NCBI GenBank assembly: GCA_963667575.2
Contig: CAXXHY010000035.1
Location: 349,216 to 413,215 of the forward strand
Length of the DNA: 64,000 bases
Direction: 5' to 3'
Source of the DNA: G963665495 sp963667575
GTDB taxonomy: Bacteria; Desulfobacterota; Desulfovibrionia; Desulfovibrionales; Desulfovibrionaceae
In this document: in pieces, positions 25,952-35,270 of the stretch
Layout of the letters: every line of letters starts with the position of its first letter
How positions within the stretch are numbered: position 1 is the first letter of the stretch
Translations under genes and position numbers: made by a program
Notes under the pieces: generated by a model
What the model saw: the letters and a program-made list of their open reading frames with translations, nothing else
What the model was told of the DNA's origin: nothing
The model's database searches: none

Positions 25952-26852
25952 TCAGGGAATGTCCAGTCGCAACAACAACGGGCAATGATCGGAAAGTCCG
26001 CGCAGTTGCTTGCTGTCCGTGGTCTTGTAGATCACCTCCTCAAAACTGTCCCGTACGACATAGGCGACCGCGAGACGGCCCAGCAGAAAGTAATCTATGA
26101 AGTCCGAGCCCTTATGGCTTGGGCATAGCTGCTTTCCAGCCGCTGGATACCGTACGAGGGCCGTGCCCGAGGGGTCCAGGGCCTGCCAGAGGGTGGTCCT
26201 TGGCGCCATAGGTGTTGATGCGGCGGTTGAAATCCCCGAGAATCACAAAGGCTATTCCCTGATCGAGCTTTTCCGCCACCCACTGGCCCAGCACCCGTGT
26301 CTGTTTTGCCAGGGTCTTGCAAGCCTGCATGCGCGGGCGTCGCAGGCCTTTGGTGTGGCAGCCGGTTTTCAGATGCACGTTGAGCACCCAAAGCCGTTGT
26401 CCCTGCACCTCCAGCAGCACTGCCACGCCGAAACGGGTCCAGTGTCCGCTCCTGTAGGACCCCAGGGCCAGATCCCGGAGATCTTCCTGACGCAAAAGCT
26501 GAGCACTGCCTTTTTTGAGCACCAGGGCATTGAAAATATCCCGCTGCCCGCGCATCTGCGAACCATAACGTCCGGAGAAAATAGTGGTGTAGTGTTCGGG
26601 GGGAAACAGCCTTGCCACTGCCTCGGGGGAAGCCACTTCCTGCAGGGCCGCCACATCGGCGTCCAATCCTTTGGCGCACAGGGCGAGCCTGGAAAAATCC
26701 GCCTCCGTACGTTTGGGCGCGCGCGAGCGCAGAGCCTGGCCCGCCACGGCCGTGAAATTATCGAGGTTCCAGGTGGCCAGAGTCAGAACTTTTCCATAAC
26801 CCATTGCCGGAAAAGTAAAAATAAGCAGCAACAGGGTCGTAAGGATACGCAT
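25952..26852 (-). pseudogene. Exported endonuclease/exonuclease/phosphatase family protein (one frameshift)
   Basis: Signal peptide ILTTLLLLIFTFPAMGYG. Family motifs in order: LATWNLDNF, DVAALQEV, VLNVHLKTG, ILGDFNRR, then after a frame change near 26190-26200 HKGSDFIDYFLL and GLSDHCPLLLRLDI. These supply the metal and catalytic residues of DNase I-like phosphodiesterases and phosphatases. About 299 residues when joined. The signal peptide puts it outside the cytoplasm, so nuclease, phosphodiesterase and sphingomyelinase-like roles are all open. Convergent with the DUF58 gene. Confidence 0.75.
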
Positions 26853-26995
26853 GTAGAGTTCTCCGAAAAGGCGTGAAGCAGAGCCGGACGCTTAAAAAAG
26901 GCTCGACTTTTGCCGTGATTGTTTGCATACTGCAACTACATATTGCAACATTTGTTTATTTTTAGCAACAAAAATTACAACAACCTGGAAGTATT

Positions 26996-27874
26996 TTGTC
27001 CACGAAACACGAAAAAATTCAACCTCCAGCGCCGCTGCCTCTGGATAATTCGCTCCTGCTGCAGGGAGACGCCTATCACGCGCTGCAGCGTCTGCCTTCG
27101 GAATCAGTGCAATGTGCGGTAACCTCTCCCCCTTATTGGGGATTGCGGGATTATTCCATAGAGGGCCAGATCGGCCTGGAAAAGAGCCTGCCCCAGTTCA
27201 TCAACCGTCTGGTGGCCATTTTCAACGAGGTGAAGCGGATTCTGCGTCCGGACGGCACCCTGTGGGTGAACATCGGGGATGGCTATACGAGCGGCAACCG
27301 GGGCTACCGCGCCACGGACAAGAAGAACCCTGCACGGGCCATGACCGTGCGTCCGGGCACGCCCGAAGGGCTCAAGCCCAAGGACCTGCTCGGGATACCC
27401 TGGCGGCTGGCGTTCGCGCTCCAGGACGACGGATGGTACCTGCGCAGCGACATTGTCTGGGAAAAGCCCAACGCCATGCCGGAATCCGTCAAGGACCGGC
27501 CCACCCGTGCGCACGAGTATCTTTTCATGTTCACCAGGAACGAGCGCTATTTCTATGACTACGAGGCCATCAAGGAACCCGGCCACAACGGCAAACTGCG
27601 CAACAAGCGCAGTGTCTGGCAGGTCAATACGCAGCCTTTTGCCGGGGCGCATTTCGCCACGTTCCCGCCGACTTTGATCGAACCCTGTATCCGCGCCTCC
27701 AGCCGGAAAGGGGACTTCGTACTGGATCCGTTTTTCGGCAGCGGCACCGTGGGGCTGGTCTGCGAGGAACTGCACCGCCAGTACGTGGGCGTGGAACTGC
27801 ATCCGGACTATGTGGCGCTGGCCGCGGAACGGCTTCAGCTCGCGGCCGGACGTATCATCAGGATAGCCGCCTGA
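26996..27874 (+). CDS. Type II DNA (cytosine-N4) methyltransferase, XcyI/Cfr9I type
   Basis: 292 residues from a TTG with GGAAG upstream; no ATG occurs early in the frame. Catalytic motif IV TSPPYWGLRDYS comes before the SAM motif DPFFGSGTVGL, the beta-class order used by many N4-cytosine and N6-adenine enzymes. The partner endonuclease indicates the site CCCGGG. It should protect host DNA by N4-methylcytosine. Its stop overlaps the endonuclease start by one base (TGATG), which couples the pair. Composition matches neighbours. Confidence 0.85.
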   Translation: MSTKHEKIQPPAPLPLDNSLLLQGDAYHALQRLPSESVQCAVTSPPYWGLRDYSIEGQIGLEKSLPQFINRLVAIFNEVKRILRPDGTLWVNIGDGYTSGNRGYRATDKKNPARAMTVRPGTPEGLKPKDLLGIPWRLAFALQDDGWYLRSDIVWEKPNAMPESVKDRPTRAHEYLFMFTRNERYFYDYEAIKEPGHNGKLRNKRSVWQVNTQPFAGAHFATFPPTLIEPCIRASSRKGDFVLDPFFGSGTVGLVCEELHRQYVGVELHPDYVALAAERLQLAAGRIIRIAA

Positions 27875-28848
27875 TGTGCGCCATAGCCATCCCCGCGCCC
27901 GAACTGCAGATAGACTTTTCCTATGCGCTGGGACAGCTGCGTACCACGTATCTGTACGAGGCCCTGAGCCAGACCCTGGACAAGGTGAACCTGGCCACCC
28001 TGGATACGGAACTTTCGGAATACGTGCCGCAGATGATGCTGAAGCGGCTGGCCAAACTGGGGCTGCGCGGCGAACTGGTTTTTGCCGTGCCCTGTATGCT
28101 CAAGGCCAATCCTTTTCTGCTGGGCTATTACCGCCTGCTTCTGGGCTTCAGCCAGAAGGAGTTTTATACGACCCAGTTCGGGGTTTCCGGCTTCAAATCC
28201 ATGGAAACCAGGGGCACGCTTTCCACAAAGAACAACACCCGCCTGCCCGAGCTGTGCAAGGGGCTGATATCCAGCGCCACCGCGCTGCTGGAGGGCATCG
28301 GCCAGGACCGTATCAGCCGGGAGCTGTTTGATGATCTGTCCCTGCTGACCCTGGGGCCGCAACTACGCGGCGGGGCCAACGTGAAAAAGGGGCTGGCCGG
28401 AATCATCGACGTGTTTCAGGCCATTCATGAAATTGTCCAGCACGCGGCCACCCATTCCACGGCCAGCCGTATCGAACTGCTGAACGCGGCCGGGCGCGTC
28501 GTGCTCATCGAGTTCGCGCCGGATCCGGACATCGTGATCCGCGAGGAGATCGGACCGGACCGTTTCCGCAACATCATTGCCGTGGAAGTCAAGGGCGGCA
28601 CGGATTTTTCCAACATCCACAACCGGGTGGGCGAGGCCGAAAAGAGCCATCAGAAGGCCAGGGCCTCGGGCTATGTCGAATGCTGGACCGTGGTCAATGT
28701 GGACCGCATGGACATGGACATGGCCCGGCGCGAATCCCCCACCACCAACATGTTCTACAGACTCTCGTCTCTCAAGTCCGCCAAGGGCGAGGAATACCGG
28801 GATTTCAGGGAACGCATCGTGGCGCTTACCGGCATAGCGTTCGGGTAA
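27874..28848 (+). CDS. XcyI/Cfr9I-family restriction endonuclease
   Basis: 324 residues starting MCAIAIPAPELQIDFSYALG. The whole sequence follows the XcyI family as I recall it (LKANPFLLGYYRLLLGFSQK, LTLGPQLRGGANVKKG, IHEIVQHAATHST, IEFAPDPDIVIREE, VEVKGGTDFSNIHNRVGEAE). The PD-(D/E)xK centre is visible as D-x-V-I-R-E-E … VEVKGG. Expected target CCCGGG. CCCGGG sites exist in this window (for example at 1621), so protection by the methyltransferase is needed. No controller gene is adjacent. Confidence 0.88.
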   Translation: MCAIAIPAPELQIDFSYALGQLRTTYLYEALSQTLDKVNLATLDTELSEYVPQMMLKRLAKLGLRGELVFAVPCMLKANPFLLGYYRLLLGFSQKEFYTTQFGVSGFKSMETRGTLSTKNNTRLPELCKGLISSATALLEGIGQDRISRELFDDLSLLTLGPQLRGGANVKKGLAGIIDVFQAIHEIVQHAATHSTASRIELLNAAGRVVLIEFAPDPDIVIREEIGPDRFRNIIAVEVKGGTDFSNIHNRVGEAEKSHQKARASGYVECWTVVNVDRMDMDMARRESPTTNMFYRLSSLKSAKGEEYRDFRERIVALTGIAFG

Positions 28849-28875
28849 TCGCTGCCTTCGTGGAGCACCTCACGC

Positions 28876-30081
28876 TCAGCCGCTCGTCCCCATGTTCCGG
28901 AGAATATTCTGTTTCAGTTCCGTTTGCCGCCCCCGGGTGGATTCTACCAGCATAAATACGGCGACTGCTGCCATGGCAAACCAGAAGACAAGGGTCAAAA
29001 GTTCGTATCCCTTGGTTTTCAGGGTGTCGTTGCTCCAACCTTCGTGTCCGGGATTCAAAGTCGACAGGGACGGATTTTCCGGATCATAGTATACCCGGAT
29101 TCTGGAGCCGCGGGGTTGCGTGTAATCGTCTTTGATCTGCTTCTGGTGTCCGCGGTCCTTTGTATGGTGGTATCCAAAAACAATGCAGTTGCCGGAGTAC
29201 TCCGTACCGCTGACAATGTAGGTGTATTTGACTGTGACTGCATAGCCGAGAACAGGGCCAAAATAGCTATCTTTTACTTCGGAAAAACCACTGGAAAGGA
29301 ATGTTCCCACCACTGACGGCCAGGATACGCTTTGCTGCGCGTAGGATCTCAGCTTCCAGGCCTCCTGCATTTTCTGAAAAGGATCCAGAGCCTTGTATCC
29401 CAGAAAGGCCAGAAAAATCAGGAGAGCACAGCTTGCGGCAACGAGTGTTTTTTTCCATTCGGAAGCCAGTTCCTGCGGGCTGCAACGATGGCCGCGAAAC
29501 AGCTGGCCCGCGAGTGCCCCGGCTGCAGCACCTTCATCCCTTCGTGGTACCTGTAAAACCACATCGAACTTTTCGCGGGAAGGAAAGTAGGCATCCACGA
29601 GCATAAGGCTTTTGAGTTTGGGGGCAATGAAATGACGCTGAAATCCCCACTCGGCTGGTTTTCGCAGGCGCTTCAGAATCACGAATTGCGTATAGACAGT
29701 CTGCCCTTCGGAATCCTTTTCCTGAAGCTTATATACAAAGCCGCCCCAACCAAGGACGCCCGTACTGCTCATGTTCATGCGCCGGTGGGTGCAGCCCTTC
29801 ATCGCGTTCAGAGTTTCCGCGTATAGCTGCTCGGCGTTTTTGCGAAAAGGGTAGATTATAATGCGTTTTCCCAGGAAAAAGGCAGGGGTTGCCGCAAATA
29901 TGGAGACAAAGATTTTTTGCCAGATCTCCAGGCTGTCGATCAGTTTGTTGAACTCTGCTCCAAATATTCGCAGTAGGATGAACCAGAGCAGAAGCAGAGC
30001 CATCTGAATCAGGATCGAATTGTTGAAAATACGAAATATTCTGGAGAAAAACGCGATGGGATGATCGAGAATAGGAGGCAT
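28876..30081 (-). CDS. DUF3592-like membrane protein (paralogue 1 of 3)
   Basis: 401 residues. N-terminal helices (MALLLLWFILLRIF, IFVSIFAATPAFFLG), a cytoplasmic block with VLGWGGFVYKLQEKDSEG and QLFRGHRCSPQELASEWKK, another helix pair, then a DUF3592 domain (SWPSVVGTFLSS, YTYIVSGTEYSGNCIVFG, RIRVYYDPENPSLSTLNPG) and a last helix. Shares these blocks with the next two genes. Function unknown. No clear ribosome-binding site; all three genes face left, spaced by 200-300 bases. Confidence 0.75.
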   Translation of the reverse strand: MPPILDHPIAFFSRIFRIFNNSILIQMALLLLWFILLRIFGAEFNKLIDSLEIWQKIFVSIFAATPAFFLGKRIIIYPFRKNAEQLYAETLNAMKGCTHRRMNMSSTGVLGWGGFVYKLQEKDSEGQTVYTQFVILKRLRKPAEWGFQRHFIAPKLKSLMLVDAYFPSREKFDVVLQVPRRDEGAAAGALAGQLFRGHRCSPQELASEWKKTLVAASCALLIFLAFLGYKALDPFQKMQEAWKLRSYAQQSVSWPSVVGTFLSSGFSEVKDSYFGPVLGYAVTVKYTYIVSGTEYSGNCIVFGYHHTKDRGHQKQIKDDYTQPRGSRIRVYYDPENPSLSTLNPGHEGWSNDTLKTKGYELLTLVFWFAMAAVAVFMLVESTRGRQTELKQNILRNMGTSG

Positions 30082-30336
30082 AGTATTTATGTTGTTGATA
30101 TAAATAATTATGTTAACAAAGAAATATAAATTTAATAATAAGTAAACATTTAATTAATGTAAATATCCGGTTTGATATCTCCAGAAAAGTAATACGGAGT
30201 TATGGCTGCCGACTGGAAAAATCAGGAAAACGTATAGAACCTTTTTTGGGGCAGGTTCAATGTGAAAGGCAAAAAAAGAGTAAGTGTCAGGGCATTTTTT
30301 TTGGGCTCATCGCAACCAATGGCGGAATGCGCCGGA

Positions 30337-31365
30337 TCAGAGTTCGTAATATCCCTCGCCCAGCCCCATATCCCGGCGTATTTCCTGCTCCAGTTTCTTT
30401 TGCCGTCGCCGGGCCAATTCAACGATCACGATCAGAAAGAGTGCGAACAGGACAAACCAGAATCCGTATTTCAGCAGCCGGAGTCCCTGGCGCTTCAATG
30501 TGCCCTTGCTCCACTCCTCAATCCCGGTGTTCAGGGGTGACACGGACGGGGTATCCGGATCGTAGAAAACCCGGACTTCTGCTCCTTCGACAGCAGGCCA
30601 GGATTTGCTTTCCAGCGCGTAGGATCTGTTTCCCAGGGCTTCAAGCACGTCCTGCAAAGGCCCCCAGGCCTTGTATCCCGGAATGACCAGAGCAAGCATT
30701 AATAAACAGGTAACGGCCAGGAGCTTTTTCTTCCAGGTGGTAGCCAGTTCTTTCGCATCGCAGCGATGCCCCCGGAACAGTTCTCCAGCCTGGGATTTGG
30801 CGTCGCTATCCTTCACGTCCTCCGGTATCCGCAGAACAACATTGAATTTTTTGTGGGAAGGGAAATAGACATCCACGGGCACGGGATATTTAGAGTTGAT
30901 AGCGGCGTAGAGACTACGGGCCCTAAGCGGCTCGGAAAATTTTGTCAGGCGTTTTATGATCACCAATTGTGTATTGATCGCATTTCCTTCGGAATCCGTA
31001 TCCTGGAGTTTATGGACAAAACCGCCCCAGGCCAAAAGGCCGGTATTGGTCGCAGTCATGCGCCGGGGGAGGCAGCCCTCCAAAGACTCAAAGGTCTTGG
31101 TGAATTTGCGTTTGAAAATTGCACGAATCGGAAAGGTCAGGAAGCTGAACAATACGAAGAGAATGGGAGGAGCGGCCACCATGAAGAGCATAACGTGCAT
31201 CGGCGTGCTCAGGCTGTATAGTTCTGCTTTGAAGGTCTGAAAAAGGTAGAAACCCAGCAGAATCAGAGCCACCTGGATCGGAACCGAGTTGTAAATAAAG
31301 CCGACGGTTCTGATTAGAAACGCGACAGGGCGAGGAAGGTCGGGAAATACCGTATGTATGTCCAT
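30337..31365 (-). CDS. DUF3592-like membrane protein (paralogue 2, domain internally deleted)
   Basis: About 342 residues; an in-frame TTG nine bases upstream is an alternative start. It matches paralogue 1 through LLAWGGFVHKLQDTDSEG, ELFRGHRCDAKELATTWKK and RSYALESKSWPAVEGA. It then jumps directly to EVRVFYDPDTPSVSPLNTG. Roughly 65-70 residues of the DUF3592 beta-domain present in paralogues 1 and 3 are missing, in frame. The C-terminus RRDMGLGEGYYEL resembles that of paralogue 3. Either a functional variant or the start of decay. Confidence 0.7.
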   Translation of the reverse strand: MDIHTVFPDLPRPVAFLIRTVGFIYNSVPIQVALILLGFYLFQTFKAELYSLSTPMHVMLFMVAAPPILFVLFSFLTFPIRAIFKRKFTKTFESLEGCLPRRMTATNTGLLAWGGFVHKLQDTDSEGNAINTQLVIIKRLTKFSEPLRARSLYAAINSKYPVPVDVYFPSHKKFNVVLRIPEDVKDSDAKSQAGELFRGHRCDAKELATTWKKKLLAVTCLLMLALVIPGYKAWGPLQDVLEALGNRSYALESKSWPAVEGAEVRVFYDPDTPSVSPLNTGIEEWSKGTLKRQGLRLLKYGFWFVLFALFLIVIVELARRRQKKLEQEIRRDMGLGEGYYEL

Positions 31366-31547
31366 GATTTTCAATCAATGGTTTGATAGATGCATAAATA
31401 ATACCTGAAAGCTAATATCTCGAGCGAGAAGTAATGTAAACAGTGCTGTTGACAGGTTGTCTGCGGTGCAATGTGATGGCGAAAGGAAAAAAAGCGCCGG
31501 AGCAGGTACTTATTGACGCATGGCGATCAATGACGGACTACGTCGGA

Positions 31548-32750
31548 TCAGCGTCCGTATTGTCCGCCGCCCAGGCCCATGGCCTGGCGGAGGTCGCTCA
31601 TCAGGGCGTTGCGTCTGCGTCGCATGAACACGACCATAACCACGGGCATGATGAAGATCAGCGAAGACATGGCCAGGGAAATCCACATGGCGCGTTCGGC
31701 ATTTTCCACTTCCTGCTTGTTCCATTCCATGTGTCCGGGTTCCAGTACGGCCTGAGACGGATCGTGGGGCTCGAAACGTACGGACACCGTGCCTCCGGGG
31801 CGGTAATAGGAAACGAGCTCTTCGGCGTATTTACGCCTGGTGTGGGCTTCGTAGCCGTAGAAAATGCGGCTGGCGGTGTAGGTTTTTTTATCCACCGAGT
31901 ATTCATAGCGGATACGGGCGATATAGCCGGGTACGCGGCTCTTGCCGCGTTTGATGGTCACTTCTTCAATGCTGGAGTCCAGAATCCTGCCCGGAGCAAT
32001 GGGCCAGGACAAGGATTCCTTGCCCTTGGCGAAATTCTGCCGGGCGTTCTCCAGGCCGAGGTGGGTGGACCAGGCAATGGCGCCCACAAAACAGATGGCG
32101 AAAAGCGCCAGGGCCGCCATCATCAGCTGCATCTGCTTCCAGGCCTTGTCCAGCTGTCGCCGGTCGCAGAGCTTCCCCCAGTAGACATTCCCGGCGGACA
32201 ATCCGCGTAATCCGCGCAGTTTGCCTGTTTTGTGTTCCTGGGGCACTTCGAAGACCAGTTCCTGATCCCTGGAACTGGCGGCCGGGGAAAAATACACGTC
32301 CACGGGTACGGCTTCCTTGGCGGACCCCTGTTTCTTGGATGTGGTGCGTACGGCTGCCAGAAGCAGTCCGGAGGACAGTTCTTCGCTGTCCGGATCCCAG
32401 AGTTTTACCACGGATCCGCCCAAGGTCATTACGCCGGTAAAGCGTACGAGCATGCGGCGGGGTTTCTGGGTCTGGAGCATGGTGATTGCGTTGTTCACGC
32501 CCACGAGCATTTTGCGAAACACGGAGCGCAGCATCAGGGCCACAAAAAGGCCCGCGCATGCCAGAATGCCGAGCAGAAACAAGAGGTCGTTCTGGGGCAT
32601 CTGTTTGTGCAGAGCCACGGCGAGGATGGCGATCATCAGAAAAAAGACGCCCAGAATCAGGGGACTGACGAAACGCAGGGCGCGTACGTATCGCTGGAGC
32701 GTATCTAGACCGGATCTGGGCCCGGATCGGGGCGCGGACGGTTGACGCAT
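31548..32750 (-). CDS. DUF3592-like membrane protein (paralogue 3)
   Basis: 400 residues from the ATG at 32750, chosen for AAGGAG eight bases upstream; a longer frame to 32903 is unsupported. Two N-terminal helices (FVSPLILGVFFLMIAILAV, LLFLLGILACAGLFVALML), the shared block GVMTLGGSVVKLWDPDSEE, a helix pair, the DUF3592 domain (LSWPIAPGRILDSSIEEV, RYEYSVDKKTYTASRIFYG, VSVRFEPHDPSQAVLEPG) and a final helix. Most diverged and probably least degraded of the three. Role unknown. Confidence 0.78.
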   Translation of the reverse strand: MRQPSAPRSGPRSGLDTLQRYVRALRFVSPLILGVFFLMIAILAVALHKQMPQNDLLFLLGILACAGLFVALMLRSVFRKMLVGVNNAITMLQTQKPRRMLVRFTGVMTLGGSVVKLWDPDSEELSSGLLLAAVRTTSKKQGSAKEAVPVDVYFSPAASSRDQELVFEVPQEHKTGKLRGLRGLSAGNVYWGKLCDRRQLDKAWKQMQLMMAALALFAICFVGAIAWSTHLGLENARQNFAKGKESLSWPIAPGRILDSSIEEVTIKRGKSRVPGYIARIRYEYSVDKKTYTASRIFYGYEAHTRRKYAEELVSYYRPGGTVSVRFEPHDPSQAVLEPGHMEWNKQEVENAERAMWISLAMSSLIFIMPVVMVVFMRRRRNALMSDLRQAMGLGGGQYGR

Positions 32751-32997
32751 GACGCTGTACTCCTTGAACTGAAATGCTGCATCAAAGATATTGGGGACGT
32801 AAGATTCCTGAAGTATAGGCCACAGGAGTGTCTTGTGCAATGAAATACTGGACTTTTGACAGTCGCTCTTTTGACAGTGCATTGGCGAAAGGGTTTGACT
32901 CACTGCAGAACAAGGAACGGGCGCAGCCTCTTTTACAAATCTTTAACCCCCCCTCAGTGGACATCAAAACCGCGACCCTGTAAGCTGCGCGGTCAAT

Positions 32998-34674
32998 ATG
33001 ATGTTGCAAAACAATAGCGAAAAAAATCCCTTTTGGCGGCGGCCGGACTTTCTGGCCGCGTTGCTTATTCTGGGCACCACTCTGGTGCGTTTCTGGTTCA
33101 TCGCCACCAATCAGCTGGATCTGGTGCAGGACGAGGCGCAGTATTGGGACTGGTCCCGTCATCTGCAGCTTTCGTACTATTCCAAAGGCCCGCTGATCGC
33201 CTGCATCATCGGTTTCTGGACCTCGGTATTCGGCGATACCGGCCTGGGCGTGCGATTCGGGGCGGTGCTGTGCGGGTGCCTGACGCAGACCGTGATGTAC
33301 TGCGGCGTGTCCCGGCTGTTCCGCAGACCGCGTACCGCGGTGTGGATGCTGGTGATCATGAACACCACGCCTTTGTTCATGGCTTCGGCTCTGCTGATGA
33401 CCACGGACAACCCCCTGCTGCTGTGCTGGGTGGGCGCCCTGTTCAGCCTGCACTGGGCCAGCCTGCATGGTGAGAAGGGCGCCGGTCGTCTGCCCTGGGT
33501 TCTGCTGGGCATCTGCCTGGCCCTGGGCGTGCTGGCCAAGTACATGATGCTGGCATTCGCCGTGACCGCACTGCTCTACGCGTTCGGGCTGGGGCGCGGA
33601 CGGGCGCTGCCCAGGGGCTTTATGCGCAGGCTCCGGCTGACGTTGCTCATTGGTTTGGGAGCGGGCTTGCTGCCCATTCTGATCTGGAACATCCAGAACG
33701 ACTTTGTGGGGCTGTGGCATGTGAGCAAACTGGCCGGCATGTCCGGACAGGGCTCTGCCCCCCTGATCCGCTATGATCGTTTCCCCGAATATTTCGCCAG
33801 CCAGATCGGGCTGTTGACCCCCTGGTGGTTCTGTTTTCTCCTGGCGGGCGCCTGGCAGGTATTTCACCTGATGTTTCGTTCGCCGGCCATCCGGGCCGCG
33901 GCCGCGGACAAAACAGTGCGTGACGGGCAGAGTCCGGACCTGCGCGAGGTCTGGCTGCTTGCCGCTGCTTTCTGGCCGGTCTGGGGATTTTTCATTCTCT
34001 GGAGTTTTCACGCCAAGATCTACGCCAACTGGTCCGGGGTCAGCTATGCAGGGGGCATCATTCTTGCAAGCTTTTCTTTTCAGAACTGGTTCCAGCGCAA
34101 GCGGGAAAAAATGCAGGCCGAACCCCAGGTCCGTCCGCAGAACCGCAGGGAATTCCTGCTCATGGGGCTGCGTTCGCCCTGGCTCTGGCCGTCGCTGGGC
34201 GCTGTGCTGTTCGTGTTGCTGACGCTGCAGAATCTGCTTCCGCTGCCGGGCGTCATCAACCCCACCATGCGTCTCAAGGGCTGGTCCGATCTGGGGCGCG
34301 AACTGGGCGAGCTGCAGCAGAGCAAATTCGAGGATCCGCAAAAGGTCTTTTTCTTTGCAGACACCTACGATATGAGCGCTGCATTGGCTTTTTACGCGCC
34401 GGGGCAGCCGGCCAGTTATTGCGCGTATCTGGACAGGCGGATGAACCAGTACGATCTGTGGCCCGGCCCCAAGGACAAAAAGGGCTGGGACGCGTTGTAC
34501 GTGGCCAAGAAATACAAGGACAAGCTGCCGCCTGGGCTTGAGACCATGTTCGACCACATCGAACGGATTCATTTTCAAAGCACGCACAGGGGATCCCCGG
34601 CGCGCAAGTTCACCATTCTGTTGTGTTACGGTTTCAACGGCCACTGGCCGGAAGCCGAAAAAAAGGTTTTTTGA
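32998..34674 (+). CDS. ArnT/PMT-like lipid-linked glycosyltransferase
   Basis: 558 residues with about 11 membrane helices. Near the N-terminus DLVQDEAQYWDWSRHLQLSY carries the conserved acidic pair of GT39/GT83 enzymes in the first periplasmic loop, followed by YSKGPLIA. The C-terminal 130 residues are soluble (FFFADTYDMSAALAFYAPG). Such enzymes move a sugar from a polyprenyl-phosphate donor onto lipid A, protein or glycan outside the membrane; the acceptor here is unknown. It is first in a tight operon, its stop overlapping the next ATG (TGATG). Confidence 0.82.
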   Translation: MMLQNNSEKNPFWRRPDFLAALLILGTTLVRFWFIATNQLDLVQDEAQYWDWSRHLQLSYYSKGPLIACIIGFWTSVFGDTGLGVRFGAVLCGCLTQTVMYCGVSRLFRRPRTAVWMLVIMNTTPLFMASALLMTTDNPLLLCWVGALFSLHWASLHGEKGAGRLPWVLLGICLALGVLAKYMMLAFAVTALLYAFGLGRGRALPRGFMRRLRLTLLIGLGAGLLPILIWNIQNDFVGLWHVSKLAGMSGQGSAPLIRYDRFPEYFASQIGLLTPWWFCFLLAGAWQVFHLMFRSPAIRAAAADKTVRDGQSPDLREVWLLAAAFWPVWGFFILWSFHAKIYANWSGVSYAGGIILASFSFQNWFQRKREKMQAEPQVRPQNRREFLLMGLRSPWLWPSLGAVLFVLLTLQNLLPLPGVINPTMRLKGWSDLGRELGELQQSKFEDPQKVFFFADTYDMSAALAFYAPGQPASYCAYLDRRMNQYDLWPGPKDKKGWDALYVAKKYKDKLPPGLETMFDHIERIHFQSTHRGSPARKFTILLCYGFNGHWPEAEKKVF

Positions 34675-35270
34675 TGATTGAAGGTCGGAAACAAGCGGAT
34701 ACAGTGGATCCGCACATCTGCAAACGGTGCAGCGAACTGAGCTCCACCTGCTGCCGCCTGACTCCGGGCGAAGAAGACGTATGCTTCCCGCTCTCGCAAA
34801 TGGAGCGCGAGCGCATGCTGGAATGCGCCGGGGACAGGGGCGGTTACACCATCTCGCACAATACCAAACCCTTTGTGGACAACCTCAAACGGATGTTTCC
34901 CAAGGAAAAGGATCTGATCGACCAGTTGTTCCCCGGCTGCAAGCAGCATTACCGCATCGCCACCCACAAGGACGGCACCTGCGTATTTTTGGGCAGCAAC
35001 GGTTGCGGGCTTCCTCGGGAAGCCCGGCCCTACTATTGCCAGATCTTTCCTTTCTGGGTCATGGGCGGGCGCATGACGTCCTTTACCACCCCGGATTGCC
35101 TGGCTGTGCAGAAAAGCCGTTCCAACCTGCACATGCTCGAACTCTTCGGCGCCACCAAGGCGGAAATCAAACTGTTGCACGGCAGGCTGCGCCTGGCCTG
35201 GGGGCTGCCTCCCAAGGAAGGCATGCCCTTGCTCGAACACGCTTTTGCTCGGTATAAGAGCCTGAAATGA
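34674..35270 (+). CDS. YkgJ-family cysteine-rich protein
   Basis: 198 residues from the ATG at 34674, overlapping the previous stop. Cys residues occur in the YkgJ pattern: CKRCSELSSTCCR, later FPGCKQHY, CVFLGSNGCGLPREARPYYC and TTPDC. The family is thought to bind iron or zinc through these cysteines; a precise reaction is not established. It is cytoplasmic by sequence. Its stop overlaps the start of the PBP gene (ATGA), so it is translated together with cell-envelope genes. Confidence 0.82.
   Translation: MIEGRKQADTVDPHICKRCSELSSTCCRLTPGEEDVCFPLSQMERERMLECAGDRGGYTISHNTKPFVDNLKRMFPKEKDLIDQLFPGCKQHYRIATHKDGTCVFLGSNGCGLPREARPYYCQIFPFWVMGGRMTSFTTPDCLAVQKSRSNLHMLELFGATKAEIKLLHGRLRLAWGLPPKEGMPLLEHAFARYKSLK

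Noticed and set aside
32782..34644. 620-codon frame antisense to the ArnT-like gene
   Set aside because: Pro/Gln-rich shadow with no domain; the plus-strand gene is supported by motifs and operon overlaps.
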